From assembly GCA_038117265.1 (NCBI GenBank), contig JAYOFO010000005.1, positions 1-64,000 of the forward strand: DNA of 64,000 nucleotides, in the 5' to 3' direction. The position numbers were made by a program, and so were the translations under genes. The DNA comes from JAYPUG01 sp038117265. Its GTDB lineage: Bacteria > Pseudomonadota > Alphaproteobacteria > UBA6615. Shown here in pieces: positions 33,915 through 42,451 of the stretch. How positions within the stretch are numbered: position 1 is the first letter of the stretch; each line of letters starts with the position of its first letter. The notes under the pieces were generated by a model that was not told the origin of the DNA, did no database searches, and saw only the letters and a list, made by a program, of their open reading frames with translations.

Positions 33915-36844
33915 TCGTCTGCTCCCTGGCGATTTCGCCGCCAACTGGACGTCGGCAGGAAACGCGCGCCATAGCGCGAGCGACCCGGTGCCGGCGCGAC
34001 CCCGGGTGCCTTGGGCACGGCCTTAGCGCGCGCGCGCGGGTCGGGCGTATCGTCTTTCACGACGCTGACCCTGAGATCGAACCACGCCGCCTGTCCGGTG
34101 ATCGGATCGGCGTTGGCGAACCGGTAACCCTCGCGCGGCGGCAGCAGGTCGGTGATCAGGTGGTTCAGCAGGAAGCCCTTGGTCGCCTCCGGCGCGTCGG
34201 GCGACAGGTTCCATGCACCGCGTTGCTTGCCGATTGCGTTCCAGGTCCAGACCGTGTCGGGGTTGCAGCCCTCCATGAGCGCGATTCGCGCGCGGATCGC
34301 GCCATACGGGCTCTCCACCCGAACCCGGTCGCCATCCGCCAGCCCGTATCCCTTGGCCGTCGCGCGGTTCATGTAGAGGCGGTTCCAGCCGTGGATCTGG
34401 CGCAGCCAGGCATTTTGCGAGCCCCAGGAATGGTACATCGCCATCGGGCGCTGGGTCAGGGCGTGGATCGGATAGGCCTTGGAATTCGTGTGGCCGTCCT
34501 CGAAGGGTGCGTACCAGATCGGCAGCGGATCGAAGGTCTCGGCGATCCGGGCGCGGTAACGCACCGGCGGGACGACGCGTCCGAACCCCTCGGCCGCCAG
34601 TTTGAAGCGCTGCATCGGCTCGCTGTAGAGCTGCAGGACGATCTGGTCGTCCGACGCGATCCAGCCCATCTCCGCCGCATGCTCGAGATAGGCCTTGTTG
34701 GCGTGCTTGAAGTAGCGCTGTTCGGGCGTGAACTCGCCCTTCCAGAAGCAGCCATTCTCGATATAGCGCTCGAGCTGGTTCGGATTGGGTGCGCCGCGCC
34801 CGTGGGCGCTGCCGTCCGCGTCGCGCCAGCCGGCCAGCGGGCCGATCCCCGGCGTGCGCTCGTGGCCCGCCAGGTAGTCCGCATAGCCGCCCGGGAAGCG
34901 CGGTTCGCCCGTCTCGGTCGTGAACGCCGGCAGTCCCAGCCGCGCACCGAGTTCGATGAGCACGTCCTGGAACGGCCGGACGTTGCGGTCGGGTTTGACG
35001 ACCGGCTGGCGGATCGCATCGGCGGGCCCGTCGGCGTCGCAGATCGGGCGGTCCAGCAGGCTCACGCAGTCCCAACGCTCGAGATAGGTCGTGTCCGGCA
35101 GGATCAGGTCGGCATACGCGATCATCTCGGACTGGAACGCATCCGAATAGATGATGTGCGGAATCTTGTACTCGCCGGTCTCGGGATCGGTGTCGGTGAG
35201 CATCTCCATTGTCTCGGAGGTGTTCATCGACGAGTTCCAGCTCATGTTTGCCATGTACATGAACAGGGTGTCGATCGGGTACGGATCGCCGGCCCAGGCA
35301 TTGCGGATCACCAGGTGCATCAGCCCGTGTGCGGCGATGGGCGCATCCCAGGAGTAGGCCTTGTCAATCCGCAGCGCCTTGCCGTCCTCGTCGACCAGCA
35401 AATCCTCCGGATTGGTCACGAAGCCGAGCGGCGGGCCTGCCATTGGCGTGTCGGGTGCGACCTGGTGGGGTTTGCCGGCGGGCTTCGGTCCCGGCGGGGC
35501 CGGACGCGGGAAGGGTGGCTTGTAGCGGAACCCGCCGGGGCAATCGATGCTGCCGAGGAGCATCTGCAGCATGTGAATCGCGCGGCAGGTCTGGAACCCG
35601 TTCGAGTGCGCCGAGATGCCGCGCATCGCGTGCATCGACACGGGCCGGCCGACAAACCGTTCGTGGCGCCGACCGGCCCAGTCAGTCCACGGCGTGTCGA
35701 TGGTGATTTCCTGTTCGAATGCGGCGTGGGCCAACTCGTCGGCGATGCGCCGGATCGTGCGGGCATCGATCCCTGTGGATTCCGCCACCGCGTCGGGGCT
35801 GTAACGCGCATCGAGATAGCGATCGAGCACGAGCTGGAACGCCGGGACAGCCTCGCCGCCCGTGCCGCCTTCGCCCGGAGCGTTCTCGTGCAGGGGAAAC
35901 CGGCCGCTCATCGCCGGTGAAATCTCGGTCTGTGCGGCCGCGACGATCTTGTCCGAGTTGCGGTCGTAGGCAAGGGGTGCGCCACCCCGCCCGCGCACGA
36001 AGAGCCCGTGATCGGCCGTGCCTGGCGCGTGGCGGACCAGCCAGTACGCGTTGGTGTAGCGGGCGAGAAATTCCAGATCGACACGTCCGGTGCGCAGCAG
36101 TTCGTGGATCAGCGCCATCACGAACAACCCGTCGGTGCCCGGGCGGATGCCCAGCCACTCGTCGGCGATTGCCGAGTAGCCGGTGCGCACCGGGTTGACC
36201 GATACGAACTTCGCATTGCCAGCCGTCTTGAGCTTGCCGAGCCCCATCTTGATCGGGTTGGAATCGTGATCCTCGGCGACGCCGAACATCATGAAATAGC
36301 GCGTGTGCTCCCAGTCGGGTTCGCCGAACTCCCAGAAGGAACCGCCGATCGTATAGATGCCGGCCGCGGCCATGTTGACCGAACAGAAGCCGCCATGGGC
36401 GGCGTAGTTGGGGGTGCCGAACTGGGTCGCCCAGAACCCCGTCAGCGACTGGCTCTGGTCGCGCCCGGTGAAGAAGGCGAGCTTGCGCGGGTCGGTGCGC
36501 CGTATGTGGGAGAGCCATGTCTCCGCCGTGCCGAGCGCCTCCTCCCAGGAGATTTCCTCGAACTCACCCGAGCCGCGCGGACCCGTGCGCCGCAGCGGCT
36601 GGCTGAGCCGCGCCGGCGACAGGTGTTGCATGATGCCTGCCGACCCTTTGGCGCACAGGACGCCCTTGTTGACGGGGTGGTCCCGGTTCCCCTCGATGTA
36701 GCGGATTGAACCGTCCTTTAGGTGGACACGGATGCCGCAGCGGCACGCGCACATGTAACAGGTGGTCGTCTTGACCGTGTCCGAGATCTCGGGGGACAGG
36801 TCTATCTGTTCGTAGCGGTCATCGCCGCGGATGTCATCGGGCAT
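33911..36844 (-). CDS. soeA: Sulfite dehydrogenase molybdopterin subunit SoeA
   Basis: 977-aa molybdenum bis-MGD oxidoreductase of the DMSO-reductase family. An N-terminal [4Fe-4S] site is C29-x2-C32-x3-C36-x27-C64 (TTCYMCACRCG...GVLCAKGS). A candidate molybdenum-ligand Cys154 lies in AAHGGFCSVNM. There is no twin-arginine signal, so it should stay in the cytoplasm and oxidise sulfite to sulfate, as in Allochromatium SoeABC. It is preceded by uspA (9 bp) and overlaps soeB. The large insertion with a Pro-rich stretch around residue 445 is noted but not unusual for the family. Related PsrA/PhsA reductases are the main alternative. Confidence 0.88.
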   Translation of the reverse strand: MPDDIRGDDRYEQIDLSPEISDTVKTTTCYMCACRCGIRVHLKDGSIRYIEGNRDHPVNKGVLCAKGSAGIMQHLSPARLSQPLRRTGPRGSGEFEEISWEEALGTAETWLSHIRRTDPRKLAFFTGRDQSQSLTGFWATQFGTPNYAAHGGFCSVNMAAAGIYTIGGSFWEFGEPDWEHTRYFMMFGVAEDHDSNPIKMGLGKLKTAGNAKFVSVNPVRTGYSAIADEWLGIRPGTDGLFVMALIHELLRTGRVDLEFLARYTNAYWLVRHAPGTADHGLFVRGRGGAPLAYDRNSDKIVAAAQTEISPAMSGRFPLHENAPGEGGTGGEAVPAFQLVLDRYLDARYSPDAVAESTGIDARTIRRIADELAHAAFEQEITIDTPWTDWAGRRHERFVGRPVSMHAMRGISAHSNGFQTCRAIHMLQMLLGSIDCPGGFRYKPPFPRPAPPGPKPAGKPHQVAPDTPMAGPPLGFVTNPEDLLVDEDGKALRIDKAYSWDAPIAAHGLMHLVIRNAWAGDPYPIDTLFMYMANMSWNSSMNTSETMEMLTDTDPETGEYKIPHIIYSDAFQSEMIAYADLILPDTTYLERWDCVSLLDRPICDADGPADAIRQPVVKPDRNVRPFQDVLIELGARLGLPAFTTETGEPRFPGGYADYLAGHERTPGIGPLAGWRDADGSAHGRGAPNPNQLERYIENGCFWKGEFTPEQRYFKHANKAYLEHAAEMGWIASDDQIVLQLYSEPMQRFKLAAEGFGRVVPPVRYRARIAETFDPLPIWYAPFEDGHTNSKAYPIHALTQRPMAMYHSWGSQNAWLRQIHGWNRLYMNRATAKGYGLADGDRVRVESPYGAIRARIALMEGCNPDTVWTWNAIGKQRGAWNLSPDAPEATKGFLLNHLITDLLPPREGYRFANADPITGQAAWFDLRVSVVKDDTPDPRARAKAVPKAPGVAPAPGRSRYGARFLPTSSWRRNRQGADE

Positions 36845-36853
36845 AAAAACTCG

Positions 36854-37366
36854 TCAAACCAGCATGTCGATCTGTTCGTTGGTGAGGCCGCCGGGCACGA
36901 TGGTGACCGGGATGCGAAGCTGGCCAATGACCTTCTTCGTCAAATGGGTGATGAGCGGGCCCGGACCGCGGCGACTGGTCGAGGCGGCGAGCACCAGGAT
37001 GCGGATGTCGTTGTCCTCCTGGATCAGGTCCACGACGGCGGATTTGGTGTCGCCCTCGCGGATATAGAGGACCGGCATTCCGCCATGCAGGCGCAGGACC
37101 TCGGCGGCGTATTCCTGCAGGAGCTGTTCGGCCTCTTCACGGGCCTCGAATTGCATCAGGTTGCCGATCGCTGCCCAGTGCTGGAAATCCGCCTCGCGGA
37201 TGACGCGCACCAGGCCGACCCGCCCGCCCGTGCGGCGGGCACGCAGGCTCGCCCAGCGCAACGCGACGCGCATCTCGGGGGTGTTGTCCACGACCACCAG
37301 GAAAATCGCCGGCCGCCCTTCGGGCGACGGGTTCATTTCGGACGTCGCATCGGTCGAATCGGTCAT
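36854..37366 (-). CDS. Universal stress protein (UspA family)
   Basis: 170-aa USP-fold protein (about residues 20-165) with the N-terminal strand IFLVVVDNTPEMRVALRWA and the nucleotide-site segment LVLAASTSRRGPGPLITHLTKKVI, which differs from the canonical G-x2-G-x9-G-S/T pattern in having Ala-Ser-Thr at its start. I choose ATG 37366; a TTG three codons earlier is possible. It lies 5 bp after the TIGR02186 gene and 9 bp before soeA, thus inside the sulfite operon. Its role there is unknown; ATP/AMP sensing is a family guess. Confidence 0.82.
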   Translation of the reverse strand: MTDSTDATSEMNPSPEGRPAIFLVVVDNTPEMRVALRWASLRARRTGGRVGLVRVIREADFQHWAAIGNLMQFEAREEAEQLLQEYAAEVLRLHGGMPVLYIREGDTKSAVVDLIQEDNDIRILVLAASTSRRGPGPLITHLTKKVIGQLRIPVTIVPGGLTNEQIDMLV

Positions 37367-37371
37367 CACAA

Positions 37372-38145
37372 TCAAACCTTACGGAACACGAAGCCCGCGA
37401 ACCAGCCGGCGATCAGCGCAATCACGACCGCGATGGCGCCATAGAGGGGCGCCTGCTGGAACGCAAACTCGGTGATCTTGGCCTCGAGGCCGACCTTTCG
37501 AACATCGAGCACAGAGGACGAACGCTCGATAATTTCTCCGTCGGCCACCAGCAACACCGTCACATCGTAGTTGCCGGTGGGCACGTTCGCCGGGAGCGCC
37601 ACCCGGGTCCGAAACAGGCGACTGCCCAGGAAGGACACCGTGCCGGGAGCCGTCGTATAGAGGCCGCTGCGTTGCTTGTTGCGGACCAGGGCTTCGCGAA
37701 AGGCGTTCTCGTCTTCCGCGGAAACGAATTCGTGGGGGCGGAATGCGATGTTGTCGACGCCGATCTGGTGCGCGGCACGCGCCGCCTCGGAAAGCAGCGC
37801 GTCGAGGGGCTTGGAGGCGGCCACATGATAGAAGCCGGGCGCATCGTTGAAGACGAGACCGTGGGCGTTGACCCACACCCCCGCGATGCGTTCCTTGCGC
37901 CGCACGACGACCGAACTGCTTGGCGAGCGGACCACGACGATGACATCTCCGACGCCCTCGGTGGCGCCGAACAGCAGGACGTCTGCACCGGTAAAGCCGG
38001 TGCTGATCCCGACCAGGTCTTCGCTCAAATCGACGGCAAGCGCGTCCTCCCGCGCCGCATCGGCCGGCATCTGCAGGACCGCGAACACCGCCGCCAGCAC
38101 AAGCGCGCGGCGCATCCAGCTGGGGAAACGGGCGCGCGCGATCAC
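37372..38145 (-). CDS. TIGR02186 family membrane-anchored protein (Alph_Pro_TM)
   Basis: 257 aa. N-terminal signal or anchor (RALVLAAVFAVLQMPADA), a periplasmic domain with VLLFGATEGVGDVIVVVRSP, and one C-terminal membrane helix PLYGAIAVVIALIAGWFAGF followed by a positive tail. This matches the alphaproteobacterial family TIGR02186 of unknown function, which is commonly found beside TauE/SafE exporters. The GTG start overlaps the tauE stop (GTGA). Co-occurrence with sulfite export and oxidation suggests a partner of the exporter or a periplasmic sulfur-handling factor; unproven. Confidence 0.85.
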   Translation of the reverse strand: MIARARFPSWMRRALVLAAVFAVLQMPADAAREDALAVDLSEDLVGISTGFTGADVLLFGATEGVGDVIVVVRSPSSSVVVRRKERIAGVWVNAHGLVFNDAPGFYHVAASKPLDALLSEAARAAHQIGVDNIAFRPHEFVSAEDENAFREALVRNKQRSGLYTTAPGTVSFLGSRLFRTRVALPANVPTGNYDVTVLLVADGEIIERSSSVLDVRKVGLEAKITEFAFQQAPLYGAIAVVIALIAGWFAGFVFRKV

Positions 38146-39068
38146 AGGCCGAACCCCGGCGTTTCGCTGATCGAATAGAGATCCTCGGGTTTGGCGACCA
38201 GGTCGATGCCGATCTTGGCGCAGACTCCGAGCACCATGAGCGCCAGCAGGCCGCGCAGTTCCTCGCCACGCAGCTTGCCGCTCACCTTGGTTCCCAGCTG
38301 AGCCCCGATCACCGCGCCGGTCAGCAGCAGCAGGGCGAGGACGACATCGACACTATGGTTGTTGATCGCCTGCAGTAAGGTGACGTTCGCGGTGACGAAG
38401 ATGATCTGGAAGAGTGACGTCCCGACGACCACCGATGCCGGCATGCCGAGCAGGTAGATCATCGCCGGAACCATCAGGAAGCCGCCACCGACGCCCATGA
38501 TGGCGGCAAGAATGCCAACGAAGAACCCGATTCCCAGCGGAAGGATCGCGCTGATGTAGAGGCGCGAACGCCGGAATCGCATCTTGAAGGGGAGCCCATG
38601 CAGCCAGGTGTGCTGATGCAGCTTGCCGCGCGAGGCGACACCGGAACGGTGGCGGAAGATCGCGCGCACGCTCTCGAACAGCATGAGCGAGCCGACGATC
38701 CCGAGAAACGCCACGTAGCTGAGTTGAACCAGCAGGTCGACCTGGCCGATGTTGCGAAGCAATGTGAATATCCAGACACCGACACCCGAGCCCGCGAAAC
38801 CGCCGATCATGAGGATGATTCCCATCTTGAAATCGACGTTCCGGCGGCGCGTGTGCGCGAGGACGCCGGATACCGAGGCGGCGACGATCTGGTTGGCCTC
38901 GGTCGCAACCGCCACGGCGGGCGAGATGCCGATGAAGATCAGCAGCGGCGTCATCAGGAACCCGCCGCCCACGCCGAACAGGCCCGACAGGAAGCCCACG
39001 CCGCCGCCCATCAACAAGACGAGGAAGACGTCGACGGACATTTCGGCGATCGGGAGGTAGATGCTCAT
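38142..39068 (-). CDS. Sulfite exporter TauE/SafE family protein
   Basis: 308-aa membrane protein with eight or so helices and two repeated glycine-rich family motifs: GGGVGFLSGLFGVGGGFLMTP near residue 22 and ILAAIMGVGGGFLMVP in the second half. Family members move sulfite, sulfoacetate or sulfur-containing anions out of the cell. Placed between a rhodanese gene and the TIGR02186 gene in the sulfur operon, it would relieve sulfite pressure alongside SoeABC oxidation. ATG with a weak ribosome site. Confidence 0.9.
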   Translation of the reverse strand: MSIYLPIAEMSVDVFLVLLMGGGVGFLSGLFGVGGGFLMTPLLIFIGISPAVAVATEANQIVAASVSGVLAHTRRRNVDFKMGIILMIGGFAGSGVGVWIFTLLRNIGQVDLLVQLSYVAFLGIVGSLMLFESVRAIFRHRSGVASRGKLHQHTWLHGLPFKMRFRRSRLYISAILPLGIGFFVGILAAIMGVGGGFLMVPAMIYLLGMPASVVVGTSLFQIIFVTANVTLLQAINNHSVDVVLALLLLTGAVIGAQLGTKVSGKLRGEELRGLLALMVLGVCAKIGIDLVAKPEDLYSISETPGFGL

Positions 39069-39119
39069 CTGTCCGGAGTTTTCTCTGCGCGCCTGTGGCC
39101 GTTCGTCGTTTGGCGGGGA

Positions 39120-39458
39120 TCAGTCAGTCGGTCCGGTTTCCACGGGAAGACCCTCGGCGATCCACTCGAGGATGCCGCCGGACATGCGGTGGATCTTGCC
39201 AGAATATCCCGAAGCGACGAGCTGATCGGCCGCGATGCCGCATCGCCGCGCCGTGCGGCAGTGCAGGATCAAATCCTTGTCCTCGGGCGGATCGATCTCG
39301 GCGGGGTCGAACATCGAGAGCGGGACGAGCTTCGCCGTGGCGAGGCGTGCTTCCTCGAACTCATTGGCCTCGCGCACATCGACGACATAGGCATCGCCGG
39401 AATCGATCCGGGCCTTCACCTCGGCGGGCGACAGCATGACGACTTGTTCTTCGGACAT
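39120..39458 (-). CDS. Rhodanese-like domain protein of the sulfur operon
   Basis: About 112 aa, single rhodanese domain: VDVREANEFEEARL in the first half and the active-site loop LHCRTARRCG with the catalytic Cys. Likely transfers persulfide sulfur between small thiols or to TusA. The start at 39458 follows AAAGAAGAAGAA; an ATG at 39491, directly abutting the arsR stop, would add 11 residues. It is the second gene of the operon, right after the thiol-switch regulator. Confidence 0.86.
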   Translation of the reverse strand: MSEEQVVMLSPAEVKARIDSGDAYVVDVREANEFEEARLATAKLVPLSMFDPAEIDPPEDKDLILHCRTARRCGIAADQLVASGYSGKIHRMSGGILEWIAEGLPVETGPTD

Positions 39459-39491
39459 TTCTTCTTCTTTCGTGGCGGACGTCCGCCTCAT

Positions 39492-39800
39492 TTAGCACGC
39501 CCGGCTATCGGCGCAGTAAAGTTCGGAGAGCGTTCCCAGGACGGCTTTCGCCTCGTCGCTGTCGATCGAATAGTAGATCGTCTGCGCCTCGCGCCGGGTC
39601 CGCACGAGGGCCTCGCGCCGCAACCGGGCAAGGTGTTGCGACAATGCGGATTGGCTGAGCCCGACCAGCGGTTCGAGCTCGCCGACCGACTTTTCCCCCT
39701 GGCTCAAATGGCACAGAATGAGAAGCCGCCGTTCGTTGGCAAGTGATTTGAGCAGGTTGCTCGCCTGCTCGGCCTTGTCCTTGAGCGCACCAGGGTCCAT
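39492..39800 (-). CDS. ArsR-family repressor, SqrR/BigR-type persulfide sensor
   Basis: 102 aa (105 if the upstream GTG at 39809 is used). Winged helix-turn-helix with recognition helix SQSALSQHLARLRREALV and wing EAQTIYYSI. It lacks the metal-binding ELCVCDL motif of ArsR. Instead it has one Cys in LLILCHL and another in SELYCADS exactly 66 residues apart, the spacing of the reactive-sulfur-sensing pair in SqrR (C41/C107) and BigR (C42/C108), as I recall those numbers; a third Cys is the last residue. It heads the soe operon and overlaps a candidate operator, so autoregulated derepression by persulfides is likely. Confidence 0.85.
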   Translation of the reverse strand: MDPGALKDKAEQASNLLKSLANERRLLILCHLSQGEKSVGELEPLVGLSQSALSQHLARLRREALVRTRREAQTIYYSIDSDEAKAVLGTLSELYCADSRAC

Positions 39801-39812
39801 CTGGATCACTGT

Positions 39813-39828
39813 ATTCGTATATTAGAAA
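39813..39828. promoter_or_regulatory. Candidate SqrR/BigR-type operator between arsR and tusA
   Basis: ATTC-N8-GAAA lies in the 55-bp region between the divergent arsR-family gene and tusA. It matches, with one mismatch, the ATTC-N8-GAAT dyad I recall for SqrR. Its location just before the arsR start, in an otherwise GC-rich region, would let one repressor control both directions. No clear -35/-10 pair could be fixed. Confidence 0.5.
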
Positions 39829-39855
39829 ACCGGTCAATGAACGGAGACCAGTTGG

Positions 39856-40101
39856 TTGAGCAAAATCGTTGCAGACGCGGTCCTCGATGCGAGTGGCCTG
39901 AAATGCCCCTTGCCCGTCCTCAAGGCCAAGAAGGCATTAAAGTCGATGGGGGCCGGAACGGTGCTCGAGGTCGTCGCGACGGATCCCGGCGCGGTGGGTG
40001 ACTTCGCGCACTTCTGTGAGGCCACTGGCGATGCGCTCGTCGGCTCCCAAGAGGCCGACGGGGTCTTTACGTTCCACATTCGCAAGGCAGGCACGCCATG
40101 A
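39856..40101 (+). CDS. tusA: TusA-family sulfur carrier protein
   Basis: 81-aa sulfurtransferase carrier. The signature LDASGLKCPLPVLKAKKAL has the persulfide-forming Cys17 in the C-P-x-P motif. TTG start at 39856 with GGAG nine bases upstream. It is divergent from the sulfur operon, sharing its promoter region, and overlaps mtnA by 4 bp. In sulfur oxidisers TusA passes sulfur between rhodanese and oxidation enzymes; in other bacteria it serves tRNA thiolation. The surroundings favour the first, but no Dsr or sHdr genes are present in the window. Confidence 0.9.
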   Translation: MSKIVADAVLDASGLKCPLPVLKAKKALKSMGAGTVLEVVATDPGAVGDFAHFCEATGDALVGSQEADGVFTFHIRKAGTP

Positions 40102-41201
40102 AGGTCGACGGCCGCAGCTATAGAACGATCTGGCTCGACGCTGACGGCTGGGCCGTCGAGATCATCGACCAGACCCGGCTTCCGCACCACTTCGAGATAT
40201 TGCGTCTCGAGACCCTCGAGGAAGCGGCGCACGCGATCCGCGCCATGCTGGTGCGCGGCGCCCCCCTGATCGGGGCGACGGCGGCATACGGTCTTGCGCT
40301 CGCGATGCGAACCGATTCCAGCGACGCGGGGCTCGAAACGGCCTGCGCGACGCTGCTCGCCACACGCCCGACGGCGGTGAACCTGCACTGGGCCGTGGCG
40401 GATGTGCGCGCGCGACTGGAGAACCAGCCGCAGGACGTTAGAGCCGGCATCGCCTATGCCCGCGCGGTGGAGATCTGTGATGAGGATGTGGCCATCTGCA
40501 GCGCGATTGGCGATCACGGGCTAGAACTGATCCGCACCGCATACGAGGCGCGCGGCGGCGACGGCCCGGTCAACATCCTGACCCACTGCAACGCCGGCTG
40601 GCTGGCCACGGTCGACTGGGGCACCGCGCTGGCGCCGATCTACAAGGCGCACGATGCGGGCATCCCGATCCACGTCTGGGCGGACGAGACGCGCCCGCGC
40701 AACCAGGGCGCGGCGCTGACGGCGTGGGAGTTGGGACGCCACGGTGTGGCGCATGCCGTCGTGGCCGACAATGCCGGCGGCCACCTGATGCAGCACGGGC
40801 TGGTGGATCTGTGCATCACCGGCACCGACCGCACCACGGCATCGGGCGATGTCGCCAACAAGATCGGTACCTACCTGAAGGCGCTCGCGGCGCACGACAA
40901 CGGCGTGCCCTTCTATGTCGGGCTGCCCTCGCCGACCATCGATTGGACGATCACCGACGGTGTGCGCGACATCCCGATCGAGCAGCGTGCCCAGGAAGAG
41001 GTCACGCACATCTCGGGAAAGTCGGCCGACGGCGAGATCGTCTCGGTCCAACTCACCCCGGACGGCAGCCCGGCGGGCAACTATGCGTTCGACGTCACGC
41101 CGGCCCGCCTTGTCACGGGGCTGATCACCGAGCGCGGCGTATGCGCGGCCAGCCGCGAAGGGCTGGCGGGCCTGTTTCCGGAGCTCGCGTCGCCGGCCTG
41201 A
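40098..41201 (+). CDS. mtnA: S-methyl-5-thioribose-1-phosphate isomerase
   Basis: 367-aa aldose-ketose isomerase of methionine salvage, converting methylthioribose-1-phosphate to methylthioribulose-1-phosphate. Catalytic Cys164 (LTHCNAG) and Asp244 (TGTDRT) match the C160/D240 pair of the Bacillus enzyme; RGAPLIGATAAYG and ADETRPRNQGA are family blocks. It overlaps tusA (ATGA). No other mtn genes are in the window, so it may serve a partial salvage or the alternative MTA-isoprenoid shunt; some relatives act on ribose-1-phosphate-like substrates instead. Confidence 0.93.
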   Translation: MKVDGRSYRTIWLDADGWAVEIIDQTRLPHHFEILRLETLEEAAHAIRAMLVRGAPLIGATAAYGLALAMRTDSSDAGLETACATLLATRPTAVNLHWAVADVRARLENQPQDVRAGIAYARAVEICDEDVAICSAIGDHGLELIRTAYEARGGDGPVNILTHCNAGWLATVDWGTALAPIYKAHDAGIPIHVWADETRPRNQGAALTAWELGRHGVAHAVVADNAGGHLMQHGLVDLCITGTDRTTASGDVANKIGTYLKALAAHDNGVPFYVGLPSPTIDWTITDGVRDIPIEQRAQEEVTHISGKSADGEIVSVQLTPDGSPAGNYAFDVTPARLVTGLITERGVCAASREGLAGLFPELASPA

Positions 41202-41207
41202 GGGTGG

Positions 41208-41516
41208 CTAGCGCGGGGTCGCGTCGCCGCCTTCGACGATGACGAGCTCATTCTGCGCCACGCCGGGCGCACGCCGGTGGCTGGCGGCCTCAACATATTC
41301 CTGAGAGTTGAAGCAGGCTTCCGCGTCGGCCATGGAATCGAACTCGACGACGATGAAGCGCTGGTAGGGGCTCTCGCCCTCGAGGACCTTGTAGTCGCCA
41401 CCGCGGGCGAACACCCGGCCGTTGTACTTGGCCAGGATTCCGGGCACCTGGTCGGTGTAGCGCTTGTAGGCTTCGGGATCGTTGATGGTCGCACGGGCGA
41501 GCCAATAGGCGGGCAT
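41208..41516 (-). CDS. DUF1330 family protein
   Basis: 102-aa small dimeric alpha/beta-barrel type protein. The family pattern is clear: MPAYWLARATINDPEAYKRY at the start, GGDYKVLEG in the middle and RFIVVEFDSMADAEACF near residues 53-69. Function of DUF1330 proteins is unknown; many lie in catabolic clusters. It is on the minus strand, 56 bp after the stop of the diheme cytochrome gene, possibly the same transcript. Confidence 0.85.
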   Translation of the reverse strand: MPAYWLARATINDPEAYKRYTDQVPGILAKYNGRVFARGGDYKVLEGESPYQRFIVVEFDSMADAEACFNSQEYVEAASHRRAPGVAQNELVIVEGGDATPR

Positions 41517-41572
41517 GTTCGGCCTCTTGCGGTTGGGTTGGAAACGGGCGCGTTGCAGCGTCCCTCTCGATA

Positions 41573-42430
41573 TCAGTTGCCGGACGCCGGGGCGAGGCTT
41601 TTGAGGTAGGTCGCGATCGCCATGCGGTCGGCTTCTGTGAGTTGGCTGGTGTTGCCCTCGACCACGTCCGTCATGGCACCGCCGACGAAGTCGCCGTCGG
41701 GCAAAAGCCCGATCTCGAGCGCGCCCACGATGTCTTCGATGCTCCAGTCGGCGATGCCGCCGGGCCCCTGCGTGATGTCGGGGACCTTCTCGCCTTCGGG
41801 CCCGTTGGGATTGCCCGACAGCGGCCGGTCGGTGTCGACGACCCCGATCAGGTTGCGCGGCGAGTGGCACTCTCCGCAATGGCCCGGGCCGTTGACCAGA
41901 TAGGCGCCGCGGTTCCATTCCGCCGACCGGTTGGGGTCGGGGGTGAACGGCGCATCGTCGAAGAACAGCAGCTTCCAGCCGATCATGCTGGCGCGTATGC
42001 CGAACGGGAACGGCAGGTCGTGGTCGCGCACGGCGTTGCGCACCGGCGGGATCGTGTCGAGATACGCCTTGAGGTCGCGTATGTCCTGTTCGGTCATGCG
42101 CGTGTAGGAGGTGTAGGGGAAGGTCGGATAGTAGTGGCCGCCGTCGGGCGCGACGCCTGCGCGCAGCGCGGCGATGAAGTCTGCCTCGCTCCAGCCTCCA
42201 ATGCCCGTTTCGGGGTCGGGCGTGATGTTGGGCGTGAAGAACGACCCGAAGTCGGTCTTGAGCTCGCGTCCGCCGGCGAGGAATGCACCCCCCTTGGGCG
42301 CCGTGTGGCAGGTCGTGCAACCGGACATCGCCAGGACGTAGCGCCCGTGCTCGGGGTCGCCGGCTGCAGTGACGGAGTGAGGCGCCAGTGCGGCGAGGGC
42401 GAAGAGGGCGAGGATCAGTGTGGTGTACAT
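41573..42430 (-). CDS. Periplasmic diheme c-type cytochrome
   Basis: 285-aa secreted cytochrome with signal peptide (cleavage near VTAAG, residue 23) and two heme c sites: C38-TT-C41-H42 and C185-GE-C188-H189. The two-domain layout and blocks such as FTPNITPDPETGIGGWSEADF resemble cytochrome subunits of membrane alcohol or sugar dehydrogenases and thiosulfate/sulfite redox partners. No dehydrogenase subunit is adjacent. Proximity to sulfur genes hints at an electron-transfer role but does not prove it. A terminator separates it from the cytochrome c' gene upstream. Confidence 0.88.
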   Translation of the reverse strand: MYTTLILALFALAALAPHSVTAAGDPEHGRYVLAMSGCTTCHTAPKGGAFLAGGRELKTDFGSFFTPNITPDPETGIGGWSEADFIAALRAGVAPDGGHYYPTFPYTSYTRMTEQDIRDLKAYLDTIPPVRNAVRDHDLPFPFGIRASMIGWKLLFFDDAPFTPDPNRSAEWNRGAYLVNGPGHCGECHSPRNLIGVVDTDRPLSGNPNGPEGEKVPDITQGPGGIADWSIEDIVGALEIGLLPDGDFVGGAMTDVVEGNTSQLTEADRMAIATYLKSLAPASGN

Positions 42431-42451
42431 TTGCGGAGCCTAGCAGAAACG

